5,956 bases of DNA from Treponema sp. (GCA_031266635.1 JAISAN010000251.1:1-5956); one strand, 5' to 3'; shown: positions 1 to 4,641, counted from the stretch's first letter. The notes: a model not told the origin generated them from the letters alone. A program made the numbers and translations.

Positions 1-365
1 ATTACCGGATCATAGCGCCAGATAATTTTTTCTTTTCCCAATCGTAACGACAAGTTGATAAAGGTCTCAACAATTTCACTCTTGTCAACATGCGTTTCTA
101 TGGAAGAATCATACCCGGTCAATGTAAACTGGAAATAATACCGGTATCCCAGGTCGTCCAGCGCGGCGAGGTGTTTTATAAAGGGCTTCGGGTTTTTTGT
201 CCAGAAAACAATACATTCTATACAATCCTGGTTCAGCGGAATCTTGGTAACGCCATTGGGGTTAAACGGGTTTCTGACCAGAACCTCTTTTTCCCGGACG
301 CGGTTCATAAACCATTCCCCAAAAAAAGCGGGAATATCTGTCCGCCTGCTTGCGCTGATAATCAT
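1..365 (-). CDS. DUF1848 family protein, N-terminal part (cut by window edge)
   Basis: The reverse strand reads open from an ATG at 365-363 to the window edge: 121 codons with no stop. The translation begins MIISASRRTDIPAFFGEWF and carries the hallmarks I associate with DUF1848 (PF08902): SRRTDIPAF at residues 6-14, the VRNPFNPN block at 30-37, VFWTKNPKP at 53-61, YYFQFTLTGY at 76-85 and IIWRYDPV at 114-121. Full-length members are roughly 280-320 residues, as I recall, with a cysteine-rich C-terminus that would lie outside the window. The biochemical role of the family is not established as far as I know; cysteine clusters in the missing half suggest a metal or Fe-S site (family knowledge, not seen here). 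It is transcribed divergently from the SH3/cyclase pair. The Shine-Dalgarno is weak (AGAGG about 14 nt upstream), but the start matches the usual family N-terminus. Family assignment is confident, function unknown. Confidence 0.9.
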   Translation of the reverse strand, partial: MIISASRRTDIPAFFGEWFMNRVREKEVLVRNPFNPNGVTKIPLNQDCIECIVFWTKNPKPFIKHLAALDDLGYRYYFQFTLTGYDSSIETHVDKSEIVETFINLSLRLGKEKIIWRYDPV

Positions 366-389
366 TAATTTTGAAACCGCCTCTATTCT

Positions 390-420
390 ATAATACTGGA
401 AAGCTGCCCGGAAATCTCAA
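390..420 (-). promoter_or_regulatory. Possible promoter of the DUF1848 gene
   Basis: On the minus strand TTGAGA (420-415) lies 19 nt from TATTAT (395-390), giving a predicted start near 383 and a leader of about 18 nt before the ATG at 365. The boxes are acceptable but the 19-nt spacer is long, so this is a weak call. Confidence 0.3.
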
Positions 421-438
421 ATTTCGGACAATTCCCGC

Positions 439-610
439 TAGTAGGCTGATTGGACTAAAAAGAGGAATAAGCAAATGAAGAATTTACCGCAAAGATCGCC
501 AAGATTACGCAAAGGACACAAAGAATACGGCTTTCTTTGCGAACTTTGTGTCTCCTTTGCGCCCTTTGCGGTTTCTCTTAATCAAACGTTTTAGTCTAAG
601 CAAGCTGCTA
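439..610. repeat. 172-bp imperfect palindrome with mirror-symmetric CRCAAAG heptamers
   Basis: The outer arms are centred at 524.5: TAGTAG (439-444) faces CTGCTA (605-610), and GACTAAAA (453-460) is an exact inverted match of TTTTAGTC (589-596), with partial pairing between them. The inner arms, shifted by 9 nt, run from ACCGC (486-490) to GCGGT (568-572). Within them lie four heptamers on the plus strand, starting at 488, 497, 508 and 517 (CGCAAAG, CGCCAAG, CGCAAAG, CACAAAG), and four inverted ones starting at 535, 544, 555 and 564. Spacing is 9-11-9 on both sides. Transcribed, it would form a long imperfect hairpin; as DNA it offers repeated sites roughly one helical turn apart. It could be a MITE-like or REP-like dispersed element. 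No transposase is nearby and no target-site duplication is evident. Confidence 0.75.
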
Positions 611-694
611 AAACGGCTTGAAGCGGGGTTTTGAACAAACGGCCCCGGATTCAGGGGAAAACCCGGAATTTTGGCGGTTTTTTCCATAATATAC

Positions 695-723
695 TTGTCA
701 GATCCCCCGGCCTATTGTATACT
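695..723 (+). promoter_or_regulatory. Sigma70-type promoter of the SH3 gene
   Basis: TTGTCA (695-700) and TATACT (718-723) are separated by exactly 17 nt, which is close to the consensus. The predicted transcription start falls at about 728-732, directly before the ATG at 733. A second TATACT at 690-695 has no good -35 box and is less likely. Confidence 0.65.
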
Positions 724-732
724 TTCTTCATT

Positions 733-1206
733 ATGAAGCGCTTTATTATCCTGATGGTGGCGGGTATTCTGGGGGCCGTTTATCTTTCCGCCCAGACAGG
801 AGCCGGCCGGGGAAATACCATGTATGTGGCGGTGAAAACCGTGGAACTCAAAGATTCCACCGGTTTTTTTGGCAGAACCGTGGCGGTGATGAATCTGGGG
901 GACGCGGTAACCGTACTCCGGGTTAACGGCAAATGGATGGAAGTCCGTTCCGCCGGAGACCCAAACTTAAGCGGATGGATTGCCGCCGCCAACCTGAGTT
1001 CCAAACGGGTTACCTCTTCCGGCCGGTCGGTCTCGGGGGGGGAACTTGCCCTGGCGGGGAAGGGGTTTTCCGCGGAAATTGAGACGCAATACCGGCAGGG
1101 TGAACGGCTTGATTATACGGCCATTGACCGGATGGAGTCCCAGAATGTTCCCCCCAGGGAATTATTGCAGTTTTTGAATGAAGGCCAGTTGTCCAGCGGG
1201 GAATGA
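733..1206 (+). CDS. Secreted bacterial SH3-domain protein
   Basis: The protein has 157 residues. It starts MKRFIILMVAGILGAVYLSA, a basic n-region plus hydrophobic core, with likely signal peptidase I cleavage after Ala20; there is no lipobox cysteine, so it is probably periplasmic or outer-surface soluble. Residues about 30-89 form an SH3b-like domain: MYVAVKTVELKDSTG, then GDAVTVL, GKWMEV with Trp68, and SGWIAAANL at 80-88. The C-terminal part (about 100-157) contains ERLDYTAIDRMES and is probably helical; I do not recognise it. SH3b domains usually bind peptidoglycan or protein ligands. ATG 733 is preferred over the in-frame ATG at 631 because it starts at the signal peptide and the promoter lies between them. 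No Shine-Dalgarno is visible. The cyclase follows after 78 nt on the same strand, so co-transcription and a shared envelope role are plausible. The SH3b call is fairly good; the function is open. Confidence 0.85.
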   Translation: MKRFIILMVAGILGAVYLSAQTGAGRGNTMYVAVKTVELKDSTGFFGRTVAVMNLGDAVTVLRVNGKWMEVRSAGDPNLSGWIAAANLSSKRVTSSGRSVSGGELALAGKGFSAEIETQYRQGERLDYTAIDRMESQNVPPRELLQFLNEGQLSSGE

Positions 1207-1217
1207 AGATCCCCCGC

Positions 1218-1235
1218 GAACCGGCGAGCGGGTTC
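1218..1235 (+). other. Small stem-loop between the SH3 and cyclase genes
   Basis: GAACC (1218-1222) pairs with GGTTC (1231-1235) around an 8-nt loop. No T-run follows, so it is not a convincing terminator, and the two genes are probably co-transcribed. The rest of 1207-1284 shows no clear promoter. Confidence 0.3.
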
Positions 1236-1284
1236 TTGGGTATGAGACCCCCACTACGAATGAGCAGGTCGCATAAAACAGCAG

Positions 1285-3477
1285 ATGAAGGGTAAAAAGA
1301 AACAGCTATCCAAAAAACTTGCCGCTCCGCTCATTGTGGCGCTGGTATTTACGGTGGTATTTGTTTTGCACTTCTCCGGCGCGCTGTATTTCCCGGAATA
1401 TAAGACCTACGATTTCCGGGTGAATCTTTTGGCACAATACAGCCGTCCCTCGGACGATATTATTGTAGTGCTTCTGGATCAGGCCAGTATTGATTGGGCC
1501 GCTGCCGAGCGCGGCTGGCCCTGGCCCTGGCCCCGGCGGGCTTACGCGGAAATTGTGGATTATATGAACACCGCCGGAGCCAATGCTATCGCCTTTGATA
1601 TTATTTTTTCCGAACCTTCGATTTACGGAGCGGAAGATGACGCGGCCCTGGTGGAAGCATCGGAACGGTTTGGCCGGGTGATACAGACCGTTCATTTTAG
1701 CGAGCAGCCGGGGCAGCGGAATTCCTGGCCCGAAGATCTGAACAAACCCCTTTTTAACATTGATGCGGAAGACGCCCGCCTGACGGGGCTCAGCCCGGCG
1801 GGAGGAATTCAGGAATCCCTGTCGGCCCTGTTCCCCGTTCCGGGGCTCCGCAATGCCGCGGGGGCCATCGGCAATGTAACGGGAAAAACCGATGCCGACA
1901 GCGTGTTCCGCCGGATGAATCTTTTTGCCCAGTTCGACGGCAAGGCGGTGCCGGAACTGGCGGCGGCTTCCCTGCTGGTTGCGGGGCAGACCAGCGATAT
2001 CCGGTATGATAAAAAGGAACGGATTATCCACTGGGGGGATTATGTTATCCCCACGGATAAAAGGGGCGAAATCATCCTCCATTTCCGGGGGAGCCTTGAC
2101 CGGTATATCCCCTATACCGCGGGGGAAATCCTCAGAAGCGCCGAAGCCCATAGCCGGGGAGAGGCGCCGGAACTGCCGCCGGAGGATTTTTCCGGGAGGT
2201 ACATCCTCTTTGGTTTTTACGCCCCCGGACTTTTTGATATTGCCAATACCCCTATTTCTTCCACCTATCCGGGGGTGGGTATGCATATCACCCTGCTGGA
2301 CAATCTCCTCCAGCAGGACTTTATCCGGGAAAGTTCCCTGTCCCTGGATCTTCTGATGATCCTGGTTCCCATTGTCCTGATTACGATCCTTACCCTCTTT
2401 TCAAACCGGATACCCCTGACCGTGGGCGCCGCGTTCCTGATTGCCGCCGCCATCATCGTTGCGGACATTGGCGCTTATCAGTACGCGAGCCTGTGGCTGC
2501 CTATGGCGGCCCCCCTGGCGGGGGCTCTGGCCGCCTTCCTTATCGCCGCGCTTTACAATTACGCCACCGAGGGCAGCCAAAAGCGGTTTATTAAATCCGC
2601 GTTCAGCCAGTACCTGAGCCCCGCGGTAATCGAACAGCTTTTGGACAACCCCAGCCTGCTGAGCCTGGGAGGAGAGCGGCGGGAAATCAGCATCTTTTTT
2701 TCCGATGTTCAGGGTTTTACCACCATTTCGGAAAAACTCGACCCCGCCCAATTAACCGAGCTTCTAAACGACTATCTCTCGTTTATGACCGATACGATCC
2801 TTGAGTCCGGGGGAACCATCGACAAATACGAAGGAGACGCCATTATCGCCTTCTGGAACGCGCCGGTCAATTTTAAGGATCACGCCGCCCGGGCGCTGGA
2901 GGCCTCCATGCTCTGCCAGAAAAAGCTCGCCGAACGGCAGGAGTTTTTCGCGGAGAGATACGGCTGCCTCCTCCCTACCCGCATCGGCCTCAACACGGGA
3001 TACGCGGTGGTGGGAAACATGGGTTCCAGCAAGCGGTTTGATTATACCATGCTGGGGGATTCGGTGAATCTCGCGGCCCGGCTTGAGGGTCTTAATAAAC
3101 AGTTCGGCACCTACCTCATGTGCAGCGGGGAAACCTTCGCCCAGGCCCGGAAGCCGGCGGGCGGTGGAAAAGGCGCCCCCTCCCGGCGGGCCTTTTACGG
3201 CCGTATGCTTGCCCAGGTTGCGGTGGTGGGCAAAAAAGAAGCAGTTACCGTCTACGAGCCCATGACGGAAGAAGAATTCCGGGGCCGGGAGCTTATACTC
3301 CGCCGCTTTGACGAGGCCCGGGATATTTTTTATCAGGGACAATTCGCCCGGGCCCTTCCCCTTTTTGAAGCCCTGGCGGAACAGGACCGGCCCGCGTATT
3401 TTTATGCGGAACAGTGCCGGTATTATATAGAACGGCCCGCCGACTGGAAGGGCTATTGGCAGGCGACAAGCAAGTAA
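1285..3477 (+). CDS. CHASE2-domain class III adenylate cyclase
   Basis: The protein has 730 residues and should convert ATP to cAMP at the inner membrane. Order: TM1 (about 13-35); an extracytoplasmic CHASE2 sensor (about 40-350) with VVLLDQASID, WPWPWPRR, AIAFDIIFSEPS and the terminal block ILFGFYAPGLFDIANTP...PGVGMHI; three TM segments (about 353-371, 378-396, 401-425); then a cyclase domain (about 465-660). Catalytic residues look complete: metal-binding Asp474 (FFSDVQGFT) and Asp518 (KYEGD), ATP-selecting Lys514 and Thr588 (FDYTMLGD), and transition-state Asn595 and Arg599 (VNLAARLEG). Lys plus Thr indicates an adenylate, not guanylate, cyclase of the IIIb type. The tail (about 667-715) is TPR-like (DIFYQGQFARALPLFEAL). 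A Gly/Pro-rich stretch (623-635) interrupts the end of the cyclase domain. ATG 1285 is the only reasonable start (in-frame stop at 1261), yet it has no clear Shine-Dalgarno. The CHASE2 ligand is unknown. Confidence 0.95.
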   Translation: MKGKKKQLSKKLAAPLIVALVFTVVFVLHFSGALYFPEYKTYDFRVNLLAQYSRPSDDIIVVLLDQASIDWAAAERGWPWPWPRRAYAEIVDYMNTAGANAIAFDIIFSEPSIYGAEDDAALVEASERFGRVIQTVHFSEQPGQRNSWPEDLNKPLFNIDAEDARLTGLSPAGGIQESLSALFPVPGLRNAAGAIGNVTGKTDADSVFRRMNLFAQFDGKAVPELAAASLLVAGQTSDIRYDKKERIIHWGDYVIPTDKRGEIILHFRGSLDRYIPYTAGEILRSAEAHSRGEAPELPPEDFSGRYILFGFYAPGLFDIANTPISSTYPGVGMHITLLDNLLQQDFIRESSLSLDLLMILVPIVLITILTLFSNRIPLTVGAAFLIAAAIIVADIGAYQYASLWLPMAAPLAGALAAFLIAALYNYATEGSQKRFIKSAFSQYLSPAVIEQLLDNPSLLSLGGERREISIFFSDVQGFTTISEKLDPAQLTELLNDYLSFMTDTILESGGTIDKYEGDAIIAFWNAPVNFKDHAARALEASMLCQKKLAERQEFFAERYGCLLPTRIGLNTGYAVVGNMGSSKRFDYTMLGDSVNLAARLEGLNKQFGTYLMCSGETFAQARKPAGGGKGAPSRRAFYGRMLAQVAVVGKKEAVTVYEPMTEEEFRGRELILRRFDEARDIFYQGQFARALPLFEALAEQDRPAYFYAEQCRYYIERPADWKGYWQATSK
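1515..1532 (+). repeat. Hexanucleotide tandem repeat (CTGGCC) x3 inside the cyclase
   Basis: Three perfect copies of CTGGCC, in frame, encode the repeated Trp-Pro pairs in WPWPWPRR (residues 78-85). CHASE2 proteins commonly have a single WPWPR at this point, so the tract looks like one extra Trp-Pro unit gained by slippage. Confidence 0.7.
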
Positions 3478-3501
3478 TCCAGGGCATCCGCGCCGCCGGT
3501 C

Positions 3502-3531
3502 CGCGAAAGAAAAAACACAGAGAACGCAGGG
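3502..3531 (+). repeat. Degenerate heptamer repeat, possible decayed relative of the 439-610 array
   Basis: CGCGAAAG (3502-3509), CACAGAG (3516-3522) and CGCAGGG (3525-3531) resemble the CRCAAAG units at 488-570, and the last two have the same 9-nt spacing. There is no inverted arm here. The relationship is tentative. Confidence 0.3.
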
Positions 3532-3560
3532 CGGGGATGGGGAAGCCTGCTGAGCAAACT

Positions 3561-3599
3561 GAGCTTGTTCCAAAACCCGGTTGGTTTTGAAACAAGCTC
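3561..3599. repeat. 17-bp stem-loop downstream of the cyclase (hairpin family, copy 1)
   Basis: GAGCTTGTTCCAAAACC (3561-3577) and GGTTTTGAAACAAGCTC (3583-3599) pair at 16 of 17 positions around the 5-nt loop CGGTT; the one mismatch is C3570 against A3590. It starts 84 nt after the cyclase stop. A second copy with the same stem and loop length lies at 5807-5845. No T-run follows, so it is not a standard intrinsic terminator; it may be an RNA 3'-end stabiliser or a REP-like element. Confidence 0.8.
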
Positions 3600-3600
3600 T

Positions 3601-3630
3601 TGGAAAAGCGGTCAAATGCCCGCTTTTCCA
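3601..3630 (+). terminator. Candidate intrinsic terminator after the cyclase gene
   Basis: TGGAAAAGCGG (3601-3611) is a perfect 11-bp inverted match of CCGCTTTTCCA (3620-3630), with an 8-nt loop. A GCGG/CCGC core flanked by A4 and T4 is the form of a short bidirectional terminator. The T-run is only four long and lies within the stem, so termination may be partial. It sits between the cyclase and cheX. Confidence 0.5.
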
Positions 3631-3645
3631 TGTAAATCTAAGGTT

Positions 3646-3676
3646 GCTGTTCCAAAAACTGAAGTTTTGGAACAGC
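3646..3676 (+). other. 12-bp stem-loop in the cheX leader (related to the hairpin family)
   Basis: GCTGTTCCAAAA (3646-3657) pairs perfectly with TTTTGGAACAGC (3665-3676). Its TGTTCCAAAA arm is identical to part of the arm at 3561-3577. The stem ends 10 nt before the cheX Shine-Dalgarno, so it could influence translation or mRNA stability. Confidence 0.7.
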
Positions 3677-3686
3677 CGCAGTTTTC

Positions 3687-3694
3687 AGAAGGAG
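3687..3694 (+). promoter_or_regulatory. Ribosome binding site of cheX
   Basis: AGAAGGAG ends 6 nt before the ATG at 3701. It decides the cheX start against the in-frame ATG at 3581, which lies inside a hairpin repeat. It is the strongest Shine-Dalgarno in the window. Confidence 0.85.
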
Positions 3695-3700
3695 TGTTAT

Positions 3701-4177
3701 ATGAGAGTAGAATACATCAATCCCTTTGTGGAGGCCACTTTTAATGTGTTAAAGGAAGTTTTGAACACAGATATTAAACGGGGGGAAATCTACCTGAAGC
3801 CCACGACCATGTCGATTATGGGCGTTGCCGCCCTGGTAGGCCTTGCGGGGGATGTAGAAGGGCGGGTTCTTTTTGATATGACCAAAGAAACGGCCCTTGA
3901 AGTTTCGGGGGCCATGAACAATGAAAAATTTTCGGTCTTTGATGATCTGCCCAAGGCGACCATTCAGGAGCTGGCAAATATGATTACCGCCCAGGCGGTT
4001 ACCAAACTCCACGATCTGGGTTTTAAATTTGACCTTACCCCGCCGGCCCTCTTTACCGGTGAAAACATGGAAGTTTCCAGCAATCTTGGAGAAGTGGAAG
4101 CCCTTATTGTGCCGATGGAAGTGGGACCCGGTACCAAGATTGAGGTAAATGTCGCTATCCGCGAGCGGATAAAATAA
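3701..4177 (+). CDS. cheX: CheX-type CheY-phosphate phosphatase
   Basis: The 158-residue cytoplasmic protein matches spirochaetal CheX throughout: MRVEYINPFVEATFNVLKEV at the start, GVAALVGLAGDVEGRVLFDM at 41-60, and the catalytic helix with the ExxN signature, Glu90-Leu-Ala-Asn93, in IQELANMITAQA. In the CheC/CheX/FliY family these acidic and amide side chains attack phosphorylated CheY. KLHDLGFKFDLTPPALFTG (102-120) and the C-terminal beta strands are also typical. CheX should dephosphorylate CheY-P and reset flagellar switching. In the treponemes I know of, cheX lies in a cheA-cheW-cheX-cheY cluster; here neither neighbour is a chemotaxis gene, so this is a relocated or additional copy. 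It is separated from the cyclase by three stem-loops. I found no clear sigma70 or sigma28 promoter in the gap, so it may depend on read-through. Confidence 0.93.
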   Translation: MRVEYINPFVEATFNVLKEVLNTDIKRGEIYLKPTTMSIMGVAALVGLAGDVEGRVLFDMTKETALEVSGAMNNEKFSVFDDLPKATIQELANMITAQAVTKLHDLGFKFDLTPPALFTGENMEVSSNLGEVEALIVPMEVGPGTKIEVNVAIRERIK

Positions 4178-4217
4178 TTTTTTGTGAAGTAATGGCCGTT
4201 TGAGGCGGTTTACCACA

Positions 4218-4238
4218 GTTTCCCCTGAGGGGGGAAAC
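4218..4238. other. 8-bp stem-loop downstream of cheX
   Basis: GTTTCCCC (4218-4225) pairs perfectly with GGGGAAAC (4231-4238), 5-nt loop. It starts 41 nt after the cheX stop and lacks a T-run. It could mark the mRNA 3' end. Confidence 0.5.
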
Positions 4239-4266
4239 CTGAAGCTGTTGTTCGAAGCGGAACACT

Positions 4267-4286
4267 GGGCGGGATAAATCCCGCCC
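4267..4286. other. 9-bp GC-rich palindrome between cheX and tRNA-Val
   Basis: GGGCGGGAT (4267-4275) is perfectly inverted in ATCCCGCCC (4278-4286), leaving only two bases between them, so the hairpin would open to a 4-6-nt loop. No T-run follows. It could be a protein site or part of a structured RNA. Confidence 0.55.
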
Positions 4287-4346
4287 GCATTGAAAGGGTG
4301 CTGCGGCCGTTAGTGGTTCCTGGCCCTGCGGAATTTTGTGAATTAA

Positions 4347-4361
4347 CGCCGCTACGCGGCG
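4347..4361. other. 6-bp GC stem-loop just before tRNA-Val
   Basis: CGCCGC (4347-4352) pairs with GCGGCG (4356-4361) around TAC, ending 9 nt before the tRNA. It may guide 5' processing. No convincing tRNA promoter was found between 4300 and 4370: TTGTGA (4336-4341) has no -10 box at a usable distance. Confidence 0.4.
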
Positions 4362-4370
4362 CTTTAAGTG

Positions 4371-4444
4371 GGGCGGTTAGCTCAGTTGGTGAGAGCACTA
4401 GCTTGACATGCTAGGGGTCGTGGGTTCAAGTCCCCCATCGCCCA
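4371..4444 (+). tRNA. tRNA-Val (anticodon GAC)
   Basis: A complete 74-nt cloverleaf. Acceptor GGGCGGT pairs with ATCGCCC (one G-U); D stem GCTC/GAGC with loop AGTTGGTGA; anticodon stem CTAGC/GCTAG with loop TTGACAT, anticodon GAC, which reads valine GUC/GUU; a 5-nt variable loop; T stem GTGGG/CCCCC with loop TTCAAGT; discriminator A4444. The 3' CCA is not encoded (A-run follows). The T stem has a U-C mismatch at its second pair (50-64), which is unusual but usually tolerated. A strong terminator follows at once, so it ends its transcript. Confidence 0.96.
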
Positions 4445-4450
4445 AAAAAA

Positions 4451-4479
4451 CGTCGTCTGAAAAGACGGCGTTTTTTTTT
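4451..4479 (+). terminator. Intrinsic terminator of tRNA-Val
   Basis: CGTCGTCT (4451-4458) pairs with AGACGGCG (4463-4470) with one G-T wobble, loop GAAA, followed by nine T residues (4471-4479) and preceded by seven A residues that extend the stem. This is the clearest terminator in the window. The A-run also gives some activity potential on the minus strand. Confidence 0.95.
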
Positions 4480-4507
4480 GGAAATCGCAATCTTGAAAAA
4501 CCGCGAA

Positions 4508-4573
4508 AGCCAATTTTATTGAACCGAAGGTTCGTAATAATCGGTTTTGAAATTGGCTAAACTTTTTTCTTTT
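4508..4573 (+). promoter_or_regulatory. Nested hairpin with U-rich tail ahead of the esterase gene (terminator or attenuator-like)
   Basis: AGCCAATTT (4508-4516) pairs perfectly with AAATTGGCT (4550-4558), and AACCGA (4522-4527) with TCGGTT (4541-4546) inside it. A TTTTTTCTTTT tract (4563-4573) follows after 4 nt. An alternative small hairpin, GAACC (4521-4525)/GGTTC (4529-4533), uses the same bases as the inner stem, so the two folds exclude each other. It could be a back-up terminator of the tRNA unit or a conditional one. It lies upstream of the predicted esterase promoter, so it would affect the esterase only through read-through transcription. Confidence 0.45.
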
Positions 4574-4576
4574 AGA

Positions 4577-4606
4577 TGGACAAAGGTTCTGAAAAGTGTT
4601 TATCAT
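4577..4606 (+). promoter_or_regulatory. Promoter of the esterase gene
   Basis: TGGACA (4577-4582) and TATCAT (4601-4606) each match the sigma70 consensus at five of six positions, with an 18-nt spacer. The predicted start at about 4612-4615 gives a leader of about 28 nt containing the ribosome binding site. Confidence 0.55.
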
Positions 4607-4612
4607 GCGGTA

Positions 4613-4625
4613 AACAATCATTGTT
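4613..4625. promoter_or_regulatory. Possible operator: perfect dyad at the esterase transcription start
   Basis: AACAAT (4613-4618) is exactly inverted in ATTGTT (4620-4625) around a single C. It begins 7 nt after the -10 box and would cover +1, a classic repressor position. The regulator is unknown; a 6-bp AT-rich dyad can arise by chance. Confidence 0.35.
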
Positions 4626-4641
4626 CGGTGAGGGATAAAAA

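Noticed and set aside
90..368. 92-codon plus-strand ORF
   Set aside because: It is antisense to the DUF1848 reading frame, whose conserved motifs are unmistakable.
475..594. 39-codon ORF (starts MKNLPQRSPR) with AGAGGA 8 nt before its ATG
   Set aside because: Almost its whole length is made of the inverted heptamer repeats; such repeats yield LCELCVSFAPFA-like peptides in many frames. The ribosome site keeps it from being dismissed entirely.
631..732. N-terminal extension of the SH3 protein to ATG 631
   Set aside because: It would place 34 unrelated residues before a clear signal peptide, and the best promoter lies inside it.
1306..2286. 326-codon minus-strand ORF inside the cyclase gene
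   Set aside because: Shadow of a GC-rich gene; the translation is Pro/Gly/Arg-rich with no recognisable domain, and the opposite frame has all cyclase/CHASE2 motifs.
2764..3615. 283-codon minus-strand ORF across the cyclase 3' end
   Set aside because: Antisense to the catalytic domain and its tail; no domain and no start signal.
3561..3676. CRISPR-like array of repeats
   Set aside because: The repeats are hairpins of differing sequence with no equal spacers, and no cas gene is present.
3581..3700. cheX start at ATG 3581
   Set aside because: The extra 40 codons run through the three stem-loops; ATG 3701 has a strong ribosome site and matches the family N-terminus.
4371..4479. tRNA-Val 3' end as an integration site for a genomic island
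   Set aside because: No integrase, no direct repeat of the tRNA 3' end later in the window, and the terminator directly follows the tRNA.
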